Source: Undibacterium pigrum (GTDB taxonomy: Bacteria; Pseudomonadota; Gammaproteobacteria; Burkholderiales; Burkholderiaceae_D). Taken from it: DNA of 50,150 bases. Within the stretch, counting starts at the first letter, position 1. Each line of letters opens with the position of its first letter. The stretch spans positions 1-50,150 of the forward strand of contig NZ_QJKB01000021.1 in NCBI RefSeq assembly GCF_003201815.1, in the 5' to 3' direction. The position numbers were made by a program, and so were the translations under genes. This document shows, piece by piece, positions 42,008 to 50,150 of this stretch. The notes below the pieces were generated by a model. It made no database searches and was not told the origin of the DNA. It saw only the letters and a program-made list of their open reading frames with translations.

Positions 42008-42038
42008 AAATGCGCTGGCTCTCAAGGTCGGCGCATTT
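42008..42038 (+). terminator. Hairpin after bufA (attenuator or partial terminator)
   Basis: AAATGCGC (42008-42015) pairs with GCGCATTT (42031-42038), followed by TCTGTTTTC. It lies between bufA and bufB, a place where a partial terminator would give a high ratio of precursor peptide to enzyme. Confidence 0.65.
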
Positions 42039-42065
42039 TCTGTTTTCACTTTCAAAGAATTGATC

Positions 42066-42908
42066 ATGACAAATCCCCTCACCTCTTCCAGCTTTGGCCT
42101 GGGTCTGCGCACCGAGCATTATCTGCCCATACTGGCTGACAAACCGGCAGTGGACTGGTTTGAGATTTTGTCTGAAAACTATATGGTGCCCGGTGGCAAA
42201 CCACTGGCCATGCTCGATGCTATACGTGCCGATTATCCGGTCGTCATGCATGGGGTGTCGATGTCCATAGGCACGCCCGATGGCCCGTCGGCAGAGTATC
42301 TGCATGACTTGAAGAAGCTCATCGACAGGGTGTCACCGTTGTGGGTGTCTGACCATATTTGCTGGACAGGTGTGCACGGCAAGAATATGCATGATCTTTT
42401 CCCGCTGCCGTATAACGAAGAAACTATCAAACTGGTCGCAGGTAATGTGCGCCGCGTGCAGGATGTTCTGGGACGCAGGCTGGTGCTGGAGAATGTATCG
42501 AGCTATCTGCAATACAGTAGCGACAGCATGGCCGAATGGGAATTTGTTGCCGCCATTGCCGAACAGGCAGACAGCATGATCTTGCTGGATGTGAATAATA
42601 TCTATGTCAGCAGCGTCAACCATGGTTTTGATGCAATGGAGTACTTGCGTGGCATACCGCTTGGCCGTGTGCAACAAATCCACCTGGCGGGCCATAGCAA
42701 CCATGGCACACATATCGTTGACACCCATGACCAGGCAGTGGCTGACCCGGTATGGGATTTATATGCGCAGGCGATACGCCGCTTTGGTGCCGTGCCCAGC
42801 ATGATAGAGCGGGATGACAATATCCCGCCGCTGGCAGAACTGGTGGCAGAACTTGAACAGGCGCGCCGCATCAGCAGCAGCATCCTGTCACCTGCTTTGG
42901 CTGCATAA
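42066..42908 (+). CDS. bufB: BufB, multinuclear iron oxidase (MNIO, DUF692)
   Basis: A 280-residue TIM-barrel enzyme of the DUF692/MNIO family that modifies cysteines of the bufferin precursor using iron and oxygen. Metal-ligand motifs are in place: FEILSENYM, HGVSMSIGT, WVSDHICWTGVHGKN, LVLENVSSYLQY, LLDVNNIYVSS and HLAGHSNHGTHIVDTHD. The start is the ATG at 42066; a TTG at 42060 is also in frame. It sits between the peptide gene and the partner gene bufC, the usual order of such operons. Confidence 0.95.
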   Translation: MTNPLTSSSFGLGLRTEHYLPILADKPAVDWFEILSENYMVPGGKPLAMLDAIRADYPVVMHGVSMSIGTPDGPSAEYLHDLKKLIDRVSPLWVSDHICWTGVHGKNMHDLFPLPYNEETIKLVAGNVRRVQDVLGRRLVLENVSSYLQYSSDSMAEWEFVAAIAEQADSMILLDVNNIYVSSVNHGFDAMEYLRGIPLGRVQQIHLAGHSNHGTHIVDTHDQAVADPVWDLYAQAIRRFGAVPSMIERDDNIPPLAELVAELEQARRISSSILSPALAA

Positions 42909-42944
42909 ATGGTTGCATAAGTGATTGCATAAGAAAGTTAGACG

Positions 42945-43709
42945 ATGAACGCCACACAAAACCTGCAGTCAGATTTCCAGCAATTTATTCTGGGCCAGCA
43001 AGATGCGGGCAGCATGCACAAACACCTGGCAGTGACGCCTGGCCTGGGGCCTGATGCTCGGCTGGATATTTATTACCAGGCTTATCGCCTGCGCCTGCGC
43101 GATGCCTTGTCCGAGGCTTACAGCAAGACGCACGCCTATCTTGGTGATGAGATGTTTTATGAGGCATGTGCGACATACATCGCCGCCCACCCTTCCCATT
43201 ATCGCAATCTGCGCTGGTTTGGCGATAACTTTGCAGCGCAGTTGCGCACACAGTTTGGAGAACACCCGCAAGTGGCTGAGCTGGCGCAATTTGAATGGGC
43301 GCTGGGCCTGGCCTTTGATGCGCCTGATCATCACGTCCTCGCACTCACTGAGCTGGCGAGCGTCAGCGACTGGGAAACGGTAGGCCTGCGCACCAGCAGC
43401 TCATTGCAATTCATCCCCATGCGCAGCAATAGCGTCGCCATCTGGCTGGCCCTGAGTGAAGAGCAGACGCCACCTGCACCAGAATACACGGAACAGGCTA
43501 CTACCTGGATAGTCTGGCGCAAGCAGTTGCAGGCAAGCTTCAGATCGCTGAGCACAGCAGAAGCACAAGCCCTGCATGGTTTAAGCCAGGGCCAGCGTTT
43601 TGCCGATGTGTGTGAACAGGCGGCAGAACATAATCCAGAAATAGCCAATGAGATAGGCGGCTGGTTACAGACCTGGGTAGTCGATGAATTATTGATGGGA
43701 GTAGATTAA
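42945..43709 (+). CDS. bufC: BufC, DUF2063 partner protein of the MNIO enzyme
   Basis: A 254-residue protein of the DUF2063 family (also labelled putative DNA-binding domain), which in bufferin systems forms a complex with BufB and binds the precursor. Typical features: FQQFILGQQD near the start, RLDIYYQAYRLRLRDALSEAYSKTHAYLGDEMF, HPSHYRNLRWFGDNFA, and ELAQFEWALGLAFDAPD. It follows bufB by 36 bases. After it, 43710-43916 contains no gene. Confidence 0.93.
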   Translation: MNATQNLQSDFQQFILGQQDAGSMHKHLAVTPGLGPDARLDIYYQAYRLRLRDALSEAYSKTHAYLGDEMFYEACATYIAAHPSHYRNLRWFGDNFAAQLRTQFGEHPQVAELAQFEWALGLAFDAPDHHVLALTELASVSDWETVGLRTSSSLQFIPMRSNSVAIWLALSEEQTPPAPEYTEQATTWIVWRKQLQASFRSLSTAEAQALHGLSQGQRFADVCEQAAEHNPEIANEIGGWLQTWVVDELLMGVD

Positions 43710-43916
43710 TATACAGAAAAGCAGACCCATCCACCGAGCCAGGCTTCAAGCTGATTTGTCATCCATGGATGAGTTGCTGCACACAGCATACTCATCGCCA
43801 TACAGCATCAACATCAATCCCCAAACCCGCTGCCGGAACTGCATTACCTCCTTTTGCCGGGCTAAGCTAGTACAATGAAGCCAGAAAAACATATTTTCGC
43901 TACTGGTATCAGATAC

Positions 43917-44206
43917 TAGAACTCATTTCATAAATAGGATGAGTGCGAACAAGGCGATTTGGGATGCAGTGCAAGGCGTGGCCCGCTGCTAAGGCTGGTG
44001 CCTTAGCGAGGGGCGCAACGCTGCAATGCGCCCAAATCGTCAGTTCCCGAAGGGTTTGCCTCATTGCGTGGGCTGGACTGCAGGTGTTGACAATTCGACT
44101 CGTTGTCAATAGACGAAGCTATTGACTGCCTCGTCCATAGTTTTACCATTAGCCAGCCCACGTTATGAGGCAAACGCATCTCACCCTATTTATGAAATGA
44201 GTTCTA
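43917..44206. mobile_element. 290-bp MITE-like element with nested inverted repeats
   Basis: Ends TAGAACTCATTTCATAAATA at 43917 and its inverted partner ending GAGTTCTA at 44206 match over 27 bp with one mismatch, and are bounded by TA on both sides, as expected of TA-duplicating elements. Inside, GTTTGCCTCATTGCGTGGGC (from 44054) is inversely repeated at 44153-44175, and GTCAATAG/CTATTGAC forms a third stem at 44105-44126. There is no coding capacity. It ends only 44 bp before the S9 peptidase frame. The parental transposase is not in the window. Confidence 0.75.
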
Positions 44207-44249
44207 ACCTTCATTGCTTGCTTCAGGCAAGCCACGCTTAAATTAAAAA

Positions 44250-46268
44250 TTGAACTTCAAGAGAAAAATCCGCTATGTTGCCATTGCAGGCTTATTGACT
44301 GCTGGCGTTTTGCTTATGCTGGCTTTGCTTGGCGATCCCTTTTTTTATCTACACCAAAGCATCGCTGCGCCTGTTATTCGCTTATGGATAGAGAAACAGA
44401 ATCAAGCCAGCATGAATGCGCTGGCGAATGTGTCCATATCAAATTCCAGCCTGGTGGTGATGGACAAAATCGCATCTGATGCAAGTGTAAAGAAACGCTT
44501 TGTCACGTCTGCGGCTTTTATCAGTAGTGATGACTTAACTTCGGGATGCCAGTTATTCGTCATGCAAAGCCCGGCGGCGCAAGGCCAGACCATTTCTACC
44601 CGCTCTTTACAAAACACTGACAACGGCGTTTGCGATCAGCAAATTTCTGGTTTTCATTTCTCGGATGATGACAAGCAGCTCGTCCTGGAATTAAAGCACG
44701 TCCTGACAGAGGCGAGAGAGATTATTCTCTATGCACGTTCAGGTGAAAAATATCAGCTCACCAACCGGGTTGCGGGGCGTCTGGTCAGGCCCAGGTCGTT
44801 TACTGCGGATCATGCGATTTTATTTTATGACACGTCTGAAATGCGTGACAGAAGCTGTGTGATTATGCAGTTGCAGGATAGCGCCTGGAAATGCGCACTA
44901 AGCAAGGCTGATTTACCAGCAAATGCACCAGGAACTGCGGTAGCGATGTTCAGGGCCAGAAATACCAGGCAGTCTTGGGTGATTATCTCGGCATATCTCC
45001 ATGACGCTGGCAAGGTATATCAATTTGACTCAATCAAGGGACGCAGCAGGTTCAGGGATACCGGTATAGATGGAGTAGATCAACTGGCGGCAACGCATGA
45101 GGGATTTATTTACGCGGATTCGATTCCATCAGATGAATTAAAAACTGCCAGAAAAATTCGATTGCAATTGTACCTGCCCGATCAGGCTATTAACAGCTTG
45201 TTGAGTGCAGCAGAAACGCAATTGGACTGGTCAGGCTACGGTTCTGGTGCATTTGTCTTGCTCAGGGACCACTCTGGAAATAAATTATGGGCTGCCAATG
45301 ACACTGGTCTGCAGCAACTGCCATTAAGTCCCAGTTTGCAGCAAGAAAAGCAGCTCGCGCTGAGTAATCTGCATTACGGAATGCAGCCCCGTGTCAGGAT
45401 AGAAAACGAAGCTGGCGAGAGTAGTGATGGCTGGATAGATGCACGGGGTAATTTTGTAGAACTTGCTTACAGCAAGTTCCCCTTTGAACTCAGGATAGAA
45501 AAATTTTTAGCGCAGAGCCGTGACGGCACCCTTGTGCCCTGCACCTGGATAGCGAAGAAATCTTCCGCACAGGCCATACCCGGCATAGTGCGTGTCTATG
45601 GCGCTTATGGTGCCGTACTGAAAGGCGAAGTCGATGCACTGTCAGCAGCAGTGCTGGAAAATCAGATTGGCTATTTGCTGGCGCATGTCAGGGGTGGCGG
45701 CGAGCAAGGCAAGTTTTGGGAAAATGCAGGCAAAGCCAAAAATAAAGAAAATACGATTTTTGATACGCAGGCCTGTATGCAGGCTGGCATGGAGAAGCAG
45801 CTCATCCAGAAAGGAAAGATTCTTTTGCAGGGTAGCAGCGCTGGCGCCATACCAGCCATGCTGACTGCATTGCGCAATCCTGATGTGGTGGCTGGTGCAT
45901 GGCTGGATACGCCTTATCTGGATGGCTCAGGATCACACCATAATCTGCCAGAAGATAATGAAGAATATGGCGATGTGGCAAAAGAAAACGAATTCAATCA
46001 GCGAAAAAAACTGACCCCGTATTTGCAACTGCTGACACCTGGCCAGTCCAGCGGCCGCTTTCTTCTAACTTGCGGTGCGCAGGACAAGATTACCCCTGCC
46101 TGGCACTGCACCAAGACACATGCAGCAATCAAGCGGTATCCCCCAAACAAAGCATCATTTCTCTGGGTATCCAATACCACGCACTTTATTGGCAATCCCT
46201 ACTCTGTAGAGGAAAGAGATAAAAACAAAATCGCGCTTCAGTTTATTCTCGGCACACTACAAAGGTAG
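44250..46268 (+). CDS. S9 family serine peptidase (prolyl oligopeptidase-like)
   Basis: A 672-residue protein with an N-terminal TM or signal anchor (AIAGLLTAGVLLMLALLG), a middle part with a degenerate beta-propeller character, and a C-terminal alpha/beta hydrolase. The catalytic region shows VYGAYGAVLKGE, HVRGGGEQGKFWENAG, nucleophile S530 in LQGSSAGAIPAM, D612 in CGAQDKITPAW and H645 in NTTHFIGN, in the order of the S9A family. Probably a periplasmic or membrane-bound oligopeptidase. The start is a TTG immediately behind a stop codon and without a clear ribosome binding site; no ATG near the N-terminus is in frame. The MITE-like element lies just upstream. Confidence 0.88.
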   Translation: MNFKRKIRYVAIAGLLTAGVLLMLALLGDPFFYLHQSIAAPVIRLWIEKQNQASMNALANVSISNSSLVVMDKIASDASVKKRFVTSAAFISSDDLTSGCQLFVMQSPAAQGQTISTRSLQNTDNGVCDQQISGFHFSDDDKQLVLELKHVLTEAREIILYARSGEKYQLTNRVAGRLVRPRSFTADHAILFYDTSEMRDRSCVIMQLQDSAWKCALSKADLPANAPGTAVAMFRARNTRQSWVIISAYLHDAGKVYQFDSIKGRSRFRDTGIDGVDQLAATHEGFIYADSIPSDELKTARKIRLQLYLPDQAINSLLSAAETQLDWSGYGSGAFVLLRDHSGNKLWAANDTGLQQLPLSPSLQQEKQLALSNLHYGMQPRVRIENEAGESSDGWIDARGNFVELAYSKFPFELRIEKFLAQSRDGTLVPCTWIAKKSSAQAIPGIVRVYGAYGAVLKGEVDALSAAVLENQIGYLLAHVRGGGEQGKFWENAGKAKNKENTIFDTQACMQAGMEKQLIQKGKILLQGSSAGAIPAMLTALRNPDVVAGAWLDTPYLDGSGSHHNLPEDNEEYGDVAKENEFNQRKKLTPYLQLLTPGQSSGRFLLTCGAQDKITPAWHCTKTHAAIKRYPPNKASFLWVSNTTHFIGNPYSVEERDKNKIALQFILGTLQR

Positions 46269-46437
46269 TAGTCGCCTGCAGGTATATCGCCGTCCAGACA
46301 TTGGCATCTTCCTCTATGGCAATTTCATTAAGCTGTAAAGTACTGAAACAATTTGACACAATTCCTCAGTCAATGATTTAATCCATGCTTTGCTTTTTGG
46401 CGACATCAGTGCCAGTTCTTCTATAACAATAATTAGC

Positions 46438-48099
46438 ATGATGGAATTTGACACTACTCCCCCTGTCCCCTCTTTGCCCCATGGTGCACCTGGCGCTGCT
46501 GGTGGTCAGCAAGCTGAACAGAAAACTCCGTTTTTACACTTGGCCGATTTGACACCACTGGACAGGCAAGACATCGCCGCCCTGCATCCCAGGCAGTTTC
46601 ATAATCCACAGCTGGGGCTGGAATTGTATGCGCCGGGTTCCTGGCGTGAAGTAAAAAATGCCCGCACTATTCAATTAATGGATTCATTGACAGATGCGCG
46701 GCTGGAAGCCAGTGGCTTTGCACGCGCCCAGGTATCGATAGAGCAATGGGCAGCCATGCGCCTGCCTATCTTGCAAAAAGAAATGCCTTATCTGCAGTCA
46801 TCTGGCGAACCCTTCAGTATGCAGGGTGAAAACTGGGCGCAGCACATACAAGGGCTTGTTACCGAATACCGTGGACGTGCCAGTGGTGAAGATGAAGATA
46901 CCTGCGTGATGATCTGTTGCATGCGCACAGATGAATTGCTGTTATCGGTGACGATCACCGCCAGGGCGTCGGTCTATGATGCCCAGCGCAGTGTTTATTT
47001 CTGGATGCTGGGCCGCGCACATATTTGCCGTCCCTTACTGGCGATGCAGGCTGCCAGCGCAGCCAGGAAGCTGGCGGGCGCAGATACCAGTAATGCCAGC
47101 CAGCTTGCCGCTGACATGGCGAGCGCACGCAATGCCATGCCCACCAATACACCGGGTACGGGATCAGGCAACAGAAAAAATGGCGGCAATGGTGGCACGA
47201 TGTCTGATGAAGATAAAGAAATAGGCTACATCGCCAGCGGGCAGCGCATGCTGATGGTGGGCATACTGCTGTCATTCTTCGTGAGCATCTGGGTGAGGAA
47301 CATCAAGTCTCTGGACCGCATGGATATCTTGATCCTGTTGTTCTCTTATTCGCTGACGTGCAGCACCGGGCTGTTTGGTTTTTTCCGTATGGCCAAGGGA
47401 TTCGCCTGGTCGGGCCTGCAAAAATTGCTGATGTTTATTCTGGCCTGTATACCGTTTGTGAGTTTATTCACTTACCTGTATATCAATTTCCTGGCTAACA
47501 GACGCCTGAAAGAAGAAGGTTATCGTGTCGGCCTGCTTGGTGCGCGGGATGCCATACCAGATAGTAATCATGACATTCGCAAGCTGCTGATCATATCCGT
47601 CGCCATCTGCCTGCTGGCTTACGGCCTTTTCACGCGTATGGATGCGCGGGAAAAAGACCCGCCGCTGAAGCAGTTTTCTCCCATAGGCCAACGGTATAGC
47701 GTGATGTTCCCTGGCGTGCCGCAAGTACAAACGGCGACCGGCAATGCATTCAATGCATTTTCTGTTGGCATGCAGGCTTATTATCTGGTCTCGGGCAAGA
47801 TTTACTATGGTGTAGCGTCCTTCCATTGGTTTGCAGCACCAGGCAAAATGCAAGAAGCCCTGGATAAGCTGCAGGAAGAAGTTGCCCGCGTCAAAGACTT
47901 GCAAATTCTTGAGCAAACACCGCTGTATCTTGACAATTACCCTGGCCGCAGCCTGCGCGTAAAAAACAAGGAACTGGTCGGACGTATTGATTACTACGTC
48001 GCAGGAGGAACTGTGTACGTAGTCCAGGGTTTAGGTTCCGGCGCAGAAAAAGATAATCGCAAGATCAAGGAATTTTTGGAATCTTTCCATTTGAAATAA
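46438..48099 (+). CDS. Membrane protein with twin DcrB-like/SFHLK domains, paralogue 1
   Basis: A 553-residue protein of unknown family. Residues about 45-190 form a soluble domain (FHNPQLGLELYAPGSWREVKN, MRLPILQKEMPYLQSSG, CVMICCMRTDELLLSVTITARAS). A polar Asn/Gly-rich linker is followed by three or four TM helices (about 275-395, with GLFGFFRMAKGFAWSG), then a C-terminal domain starting FSPIGQRYSVMFPGVPQ and ending IKEFLESFHLK, typical of a small domain often found with DcrB-like parts. It is about as long as, and clearly homologous to, the gene at 48204. No start has a good ribosome binding site; ATGs at 46438 and 46441. Confidence 0.75.
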   Translation: MMEFDTTPPVPSLPHGAPGAAGGQQAEQKTPFLHLADLTPLDRQDIAALHPRQFHNPQLGLELYAPGSWREVKNARTIQLMDSLTDARLEASGFARAQVSIEQWAAMRLPILQKEMPYLQSSGEPFSMQGENWAQHIQGLVTEYRGRASGEDEDTCVMICCMRTDELLLSVTITARASVYDAQRSVYFWMLGRAHICRPLLAMQAASAARKLAGADTSNASQLAADMASARNAMPTNTPGTGSGNRKNGGNGGTMSDEDKEIGYIASGQRMLMVGILLSFFVSIWVRNIKSLDRMDILILLFSYSLTCSTGLFGFFRMAKGFAWSGLQKLLMFILACIPFVSLFTYLYINFLANRRLKEEGYRVGLLGARDAIPDSNHDIRKLLIISVAICLLAYGLFTRMDAREKDPPLKQFSPIGQRYSVMFPGVPQVQTATGNAFNAFSVGMQAYYLVSGKIYYGVASFHWFAAPGKMQEALDKLQEEVARVKDLQILEQTPLYLDNYPGRSLRVKNKELVGRIDYYVAGGTVYVVQGLGSGAEKDNRKIKEFLESFHLK

Positions 48100-48203
48100 G
48101 AACATGTCTGCATGCAGCTATATCGAAAGCATAGTGCAGGCATAAGCATGGCTTTGAGGCATCTGTTGCAACGCGATTGCTGTAAAAAAACCAGAGATTA
48201 CAT

Positions 48204-49901
48204 ATGACATTTGACGCACAAAACAGGAACCCGTCTGCCTCTCCTTTCCCGGAGATCAACCTCAATCCAGCCGAATTGAGCCTGGAAGACTGGGATAAAC
48301 CTGTCGCGAAAAAACCCCAGCCAGTTGCGCAGGCACCTGTGCCGCCGCTTCCGTCCAGCCCGGGTGAGTTGACCGGGCATGCCATTTCCAGCCTCAACCC
48401 CAAAGAATTTCACAATGCCAATCTGGGTCTGGAATTTTATGCCCCCGGTAGCTGGAAAGAAGTTAAAAACAGCCGCTCTTTACACTTGCTGGACCCGATT
48501 ACCGGTGCAAAACTAGAAGCGAATGGCTTTGCGCGTGACAATACCCCGATAGAAAAATGGGTGGGCATGCGTCTGCATATCATCGACAAGGAAATGCCTT
48601 ACATGAAGCAGGTAGCCAAACCCAGCATCATCAAGGGTGAAAACTGGGGCAATCGCATCCAGGGCATTGTGGCCGAATACAAAGGCATACAAACTGGCGA
48701 TGAAGAAGAAAGCCACATGCTGATTTGCTGCATGCGCACGGACGACATGCTGGTCTCTATCGCCATCACTGCCAAGGCATCCGTGTTTGCCGCCAACCGC
48801 GCTGTGTATAACTGGATTTTTAGCCGCACTGACCTTGGCATGGCCATGGCCACCGTGTCTGGCAGTGCAGGTAGTGCAAGCAGTTCACATAGCAGCAGCT
48901 CCGGCAAACGCACCGCAACTGCTGGTAGTGGTAACAGTAGCGGCGGTGGTCGCAATGGTGGCGGCAGTTCTGCAAGCAGCAGAGTACAGTTTGCGCATAA
49001 TGACGGCGGTGGCGGAGATTATTATATAAGCCGCCTCGCCATAGGCCAGCGCCTGATTATTATGGCCATCCTGCTTAATATTACACTGACCGTCTGGGTC
49101 CAGAGTGTGGAGTATAGCAACCGCGCACAAGTGTTGATCGCTTTTGCTGGCCTGCTGATAATCATTTTCATGAGCGTAGTTGGCTTCTTCCGCCTGGCTG
49201 GTGGTTTTGGCTGGTCCGGTGCCAAAACAGTCCTGATGCTGCTCTTGTCCTTTGTCCCCCTCCTGAATCTGATCATGATGGTGATCTACAACATCAAGGC
49301 CACGGCCCTCATCAAGGACGAAGGCTATAAAGTCGGCCTGCTGGGTGCAAAGGACGCCATTCCTGACGATAACCATGACCTGCGCAACATCATCCTGCTC
49401 AGCCTGGCTCTCACCGCATGTCTGTATGCCGCCTCAGGTAGATTCATCAAGGCAGAAAAAGAAGAACCGATTGCAGAATTCTCACCACCCGATCATCGCT
49501 ACAGCATCAGCATGCCCGGCACACCGACAGAACAGGCCGCACCAAAGGAAGCAGGCGTTTTCAATAATCACACCTACGTACTGCACGCAGGCAAGATGCA
49601 ATATGCCGTTACTTCTTTCGATCTTGAAACACGGCCAGCAGATACCACCTACTTCCTGGACGCACTCAAGGAAGGCATGGTCGCCCAGGGCAAAGGCAAG
49701 ATCAATATTTCGGACGAGAAAACCATAAGAATAGAAGGCAATCCTGGCCGCAGCCTGATGATGACGGACTATAAATCGGCCAAGCAAGTAAATTTTTTCC
49801 TGGCCGGAAAAACCGTCTACATCATCGAAGCTGGCGCCCCGCTGAGTCAGCAAAACTCACCCAAAATACAGGCGTTTTTTGAGTCTTTTCATTTGAATTG
49901 A
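48204..49901 (+). CDS. Membrane protein with twin DcrB-like/SFHLK domains, paralogue 2
   Basis: A 565-residue tandem paralogue of the preceding gene, with the same order: soluble N-terminal domain (FHNANLGLEFYAPGSWKEVKN, MRLHIIDKEMPYMKQV, LICCMRTDDMLVSIAITAKAS), linker, TM bundle (FFRLAGGFGWSGAKTVLML) and C-terminal domain (FSPPDHRYSISMPGTP ... QAFFESFHLN). Its linker is a long Ser/Gly-rich run (about 210-270), unlike the shorter linker of paralogue 1. Function unknown. The genes are 104 bases apart on the same strand and may be co-transcribed. Confidence 0.8.
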   Translation: MTFDAQNRNPSASPFPEINLNPAELSLEDWDKPVAKKPQPVAQAPVPPLPSSPGELTGHAISSLNPKEFHNANLGLEFYAPGSWKEVKNSRSLHLLDPITGAKLEANGFARDNTPIEKWVGMRLHIIDKEMPYMKQVAKPSIIKGENWGNRIQGIVAEYKGIQTGDEEESHMLICCMRTDDMLVSIAITAKASVFAANRAVYNWIFSRTDLGMAMATVSGSAGSASSSHSSSSGKRTATAGSGNSSGGGRNGGGSSASSRVQFAHNDGGGGDYYISRLAIGQRLIIMAILLNITLTVWVQSVEYSNRAQVLIAFAGLLIIIFMSVVGFFRLAGGFGWSGAKTVLMLLLSFVPLLNLIMMVIYNIKATALIKDEGYKVGLLGAKDAIPDDNHDLRNIILLSLALTACLYAASGRFIKAEKEEPIAEFSPPDHRYSISMPGTPTEQAAPKEAGVFNNHTYVLHAGKMQYAVTSFDLETRPADTTYFLDALKEGMVAQGKGKINISDEKTIRIEGNPGRSLMMTDYKSAKQVNFFLAGKTVYIIEAGAPLSQQNSPKIQAFFESFHLN

Positions 49902-49952
49902 GGGTACGCTGCAAAACCGGCATGCGGCCATCCAGTCTTGCATAAGCCATTC

Positions 49953-49973
49953 GTGGCTGAAGCCGCCTCTACG
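49953..49973. repeat. REP-like sequence
   Basis: GTGGCTGAAGCCGCCTCTACG at 49953-49973 contains the imperfect stem GGCTGAAGCC and resembles the REP-like hairpin at 41425. It lies in the gene-free right end of the window (49902-50150). Confidence 0.45.
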
Positions 49974-50040
49974 AAGATTTTGCTGTTTTTAATTGAGCGC
50001 CGTGCACGGCACAGATTATTTGCCCATGCGTTGCGAGACC

Positions 50041-50061
50041 CATGCGGCGCATTGCAATGCG
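50041..50061. repeat. Further copy of the GGCGCATTGCAATGCG palindromic repeat
   Basis: CATGCGGCGCATTGCAATGCG repeats 21 bases of the unit at 14959-14985 exactly, in the same orientation, and then diverges. No gene is visible between 49902 and the right edge. Confidence 0.8.
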
Positions 50062-50150
50062 TATATGGACTCCTCAGGAATTGCAAGTTTTTGTTGTTTC
50101 GGCTTAAGTTCAACTGCTCGCGTATATCCGGCTTCTCAATTGGGTACCGT

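Overview
The window reads as chromosomal DNA of a betaproteobacterium, most likely Oxalobacteraceae/Burkholderiales (something close to Undibacterium, Janthinobacterium or Herbaspirillum). This is inferred from moderate GC content, a DUF4148 protein (a family concentrated in Burkholderiales), VirK/YbjX and VF530 proteins, and the general gene mix. I saw no rRNA, tRNA, CRISPR array, prophage or plasmid replication gene. The organism call rests on recognised families, not on a database search.

Left part (0-8.7 kb): a cyclic-nucleotide-binding protein and an AraC regulator on the minus strand. Divergent from the AraC gene is a molybdenum hydroxylase operon: an IorA-like 2Fe-2S subunit, an IorB-like molybdopterin subunit with a Tat signal, and an XdhC-type maturation factor. 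Then come a tyrosinase/polyphenol oxidase coupled to a DUF2182 membrane protein, and a VF530 DNA-binding protein. From 8.8 to 10.5 kb lies an AT-richer accessory patch with small membrane proteins, an IS110-type transposase remnant and a SUKH (SMI1/KNR4) protein at its edge.

Middle part (11-28.7 kb): minus-strand hypothetical genes; a pair of related repeat-containing membrane proteins, one fused to a TonB C-terminal domain; a SulP/STAS anion transporter whose 3' end also occurs as a remnant 2.5 kb away; and a VirK/YbjX protein. Next is the most interesting locus, a four-gene minus-strand cluster at 18.7-23.1 kb. It encodes an XRE-type HTH protein fused to an NBR1-like four-tryptophan Ig domain, a multi-TM coiled protein, a P-loop GTPase-like protein and a coiled-coil single-TM protein. 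It looks like an undescribed membrane-associated GTPase system, possibly a conflict or stress system. It is followed by a MASE1-PAS-PAS-HisKA-HATPase-REC-REC-HPt hybrid kinase and a REC-GGEEF diguanylate cyclase that probably form one phosphorelay.

Right part (28.8-50.1 kb): two copies of a two-gene operon for small Ala-rich secreted proteins (Asr-like), with duplicated leaders and a conserved intergenic hairpin. Between them sit a degenerate site-2-protease homologue and a hypothetical gene. Further on are an ExbD-like protein lacking the transmembrane Asp, several immunity-like small proteins (DUF4240 and others), a LysR regulator, DUF4148 and TonB-domain proteins, a pair of 152-bp MITE-like repeats, a PP2C-like phosphatase and a nitrilase-family hydrolase. 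A bufferin-type metallophore operon (BufA-BufB-BufC) follows, then a 290-bp inverted-repeat element, an S9 peptidase and two tandem paralogous membrane proteins. Repeats are unusually plentiful: palindromic GGCGCATTGCAATGCGCC units, REP-like hairpins, MITE-like elements, tandem repeats and gene-end duplications.
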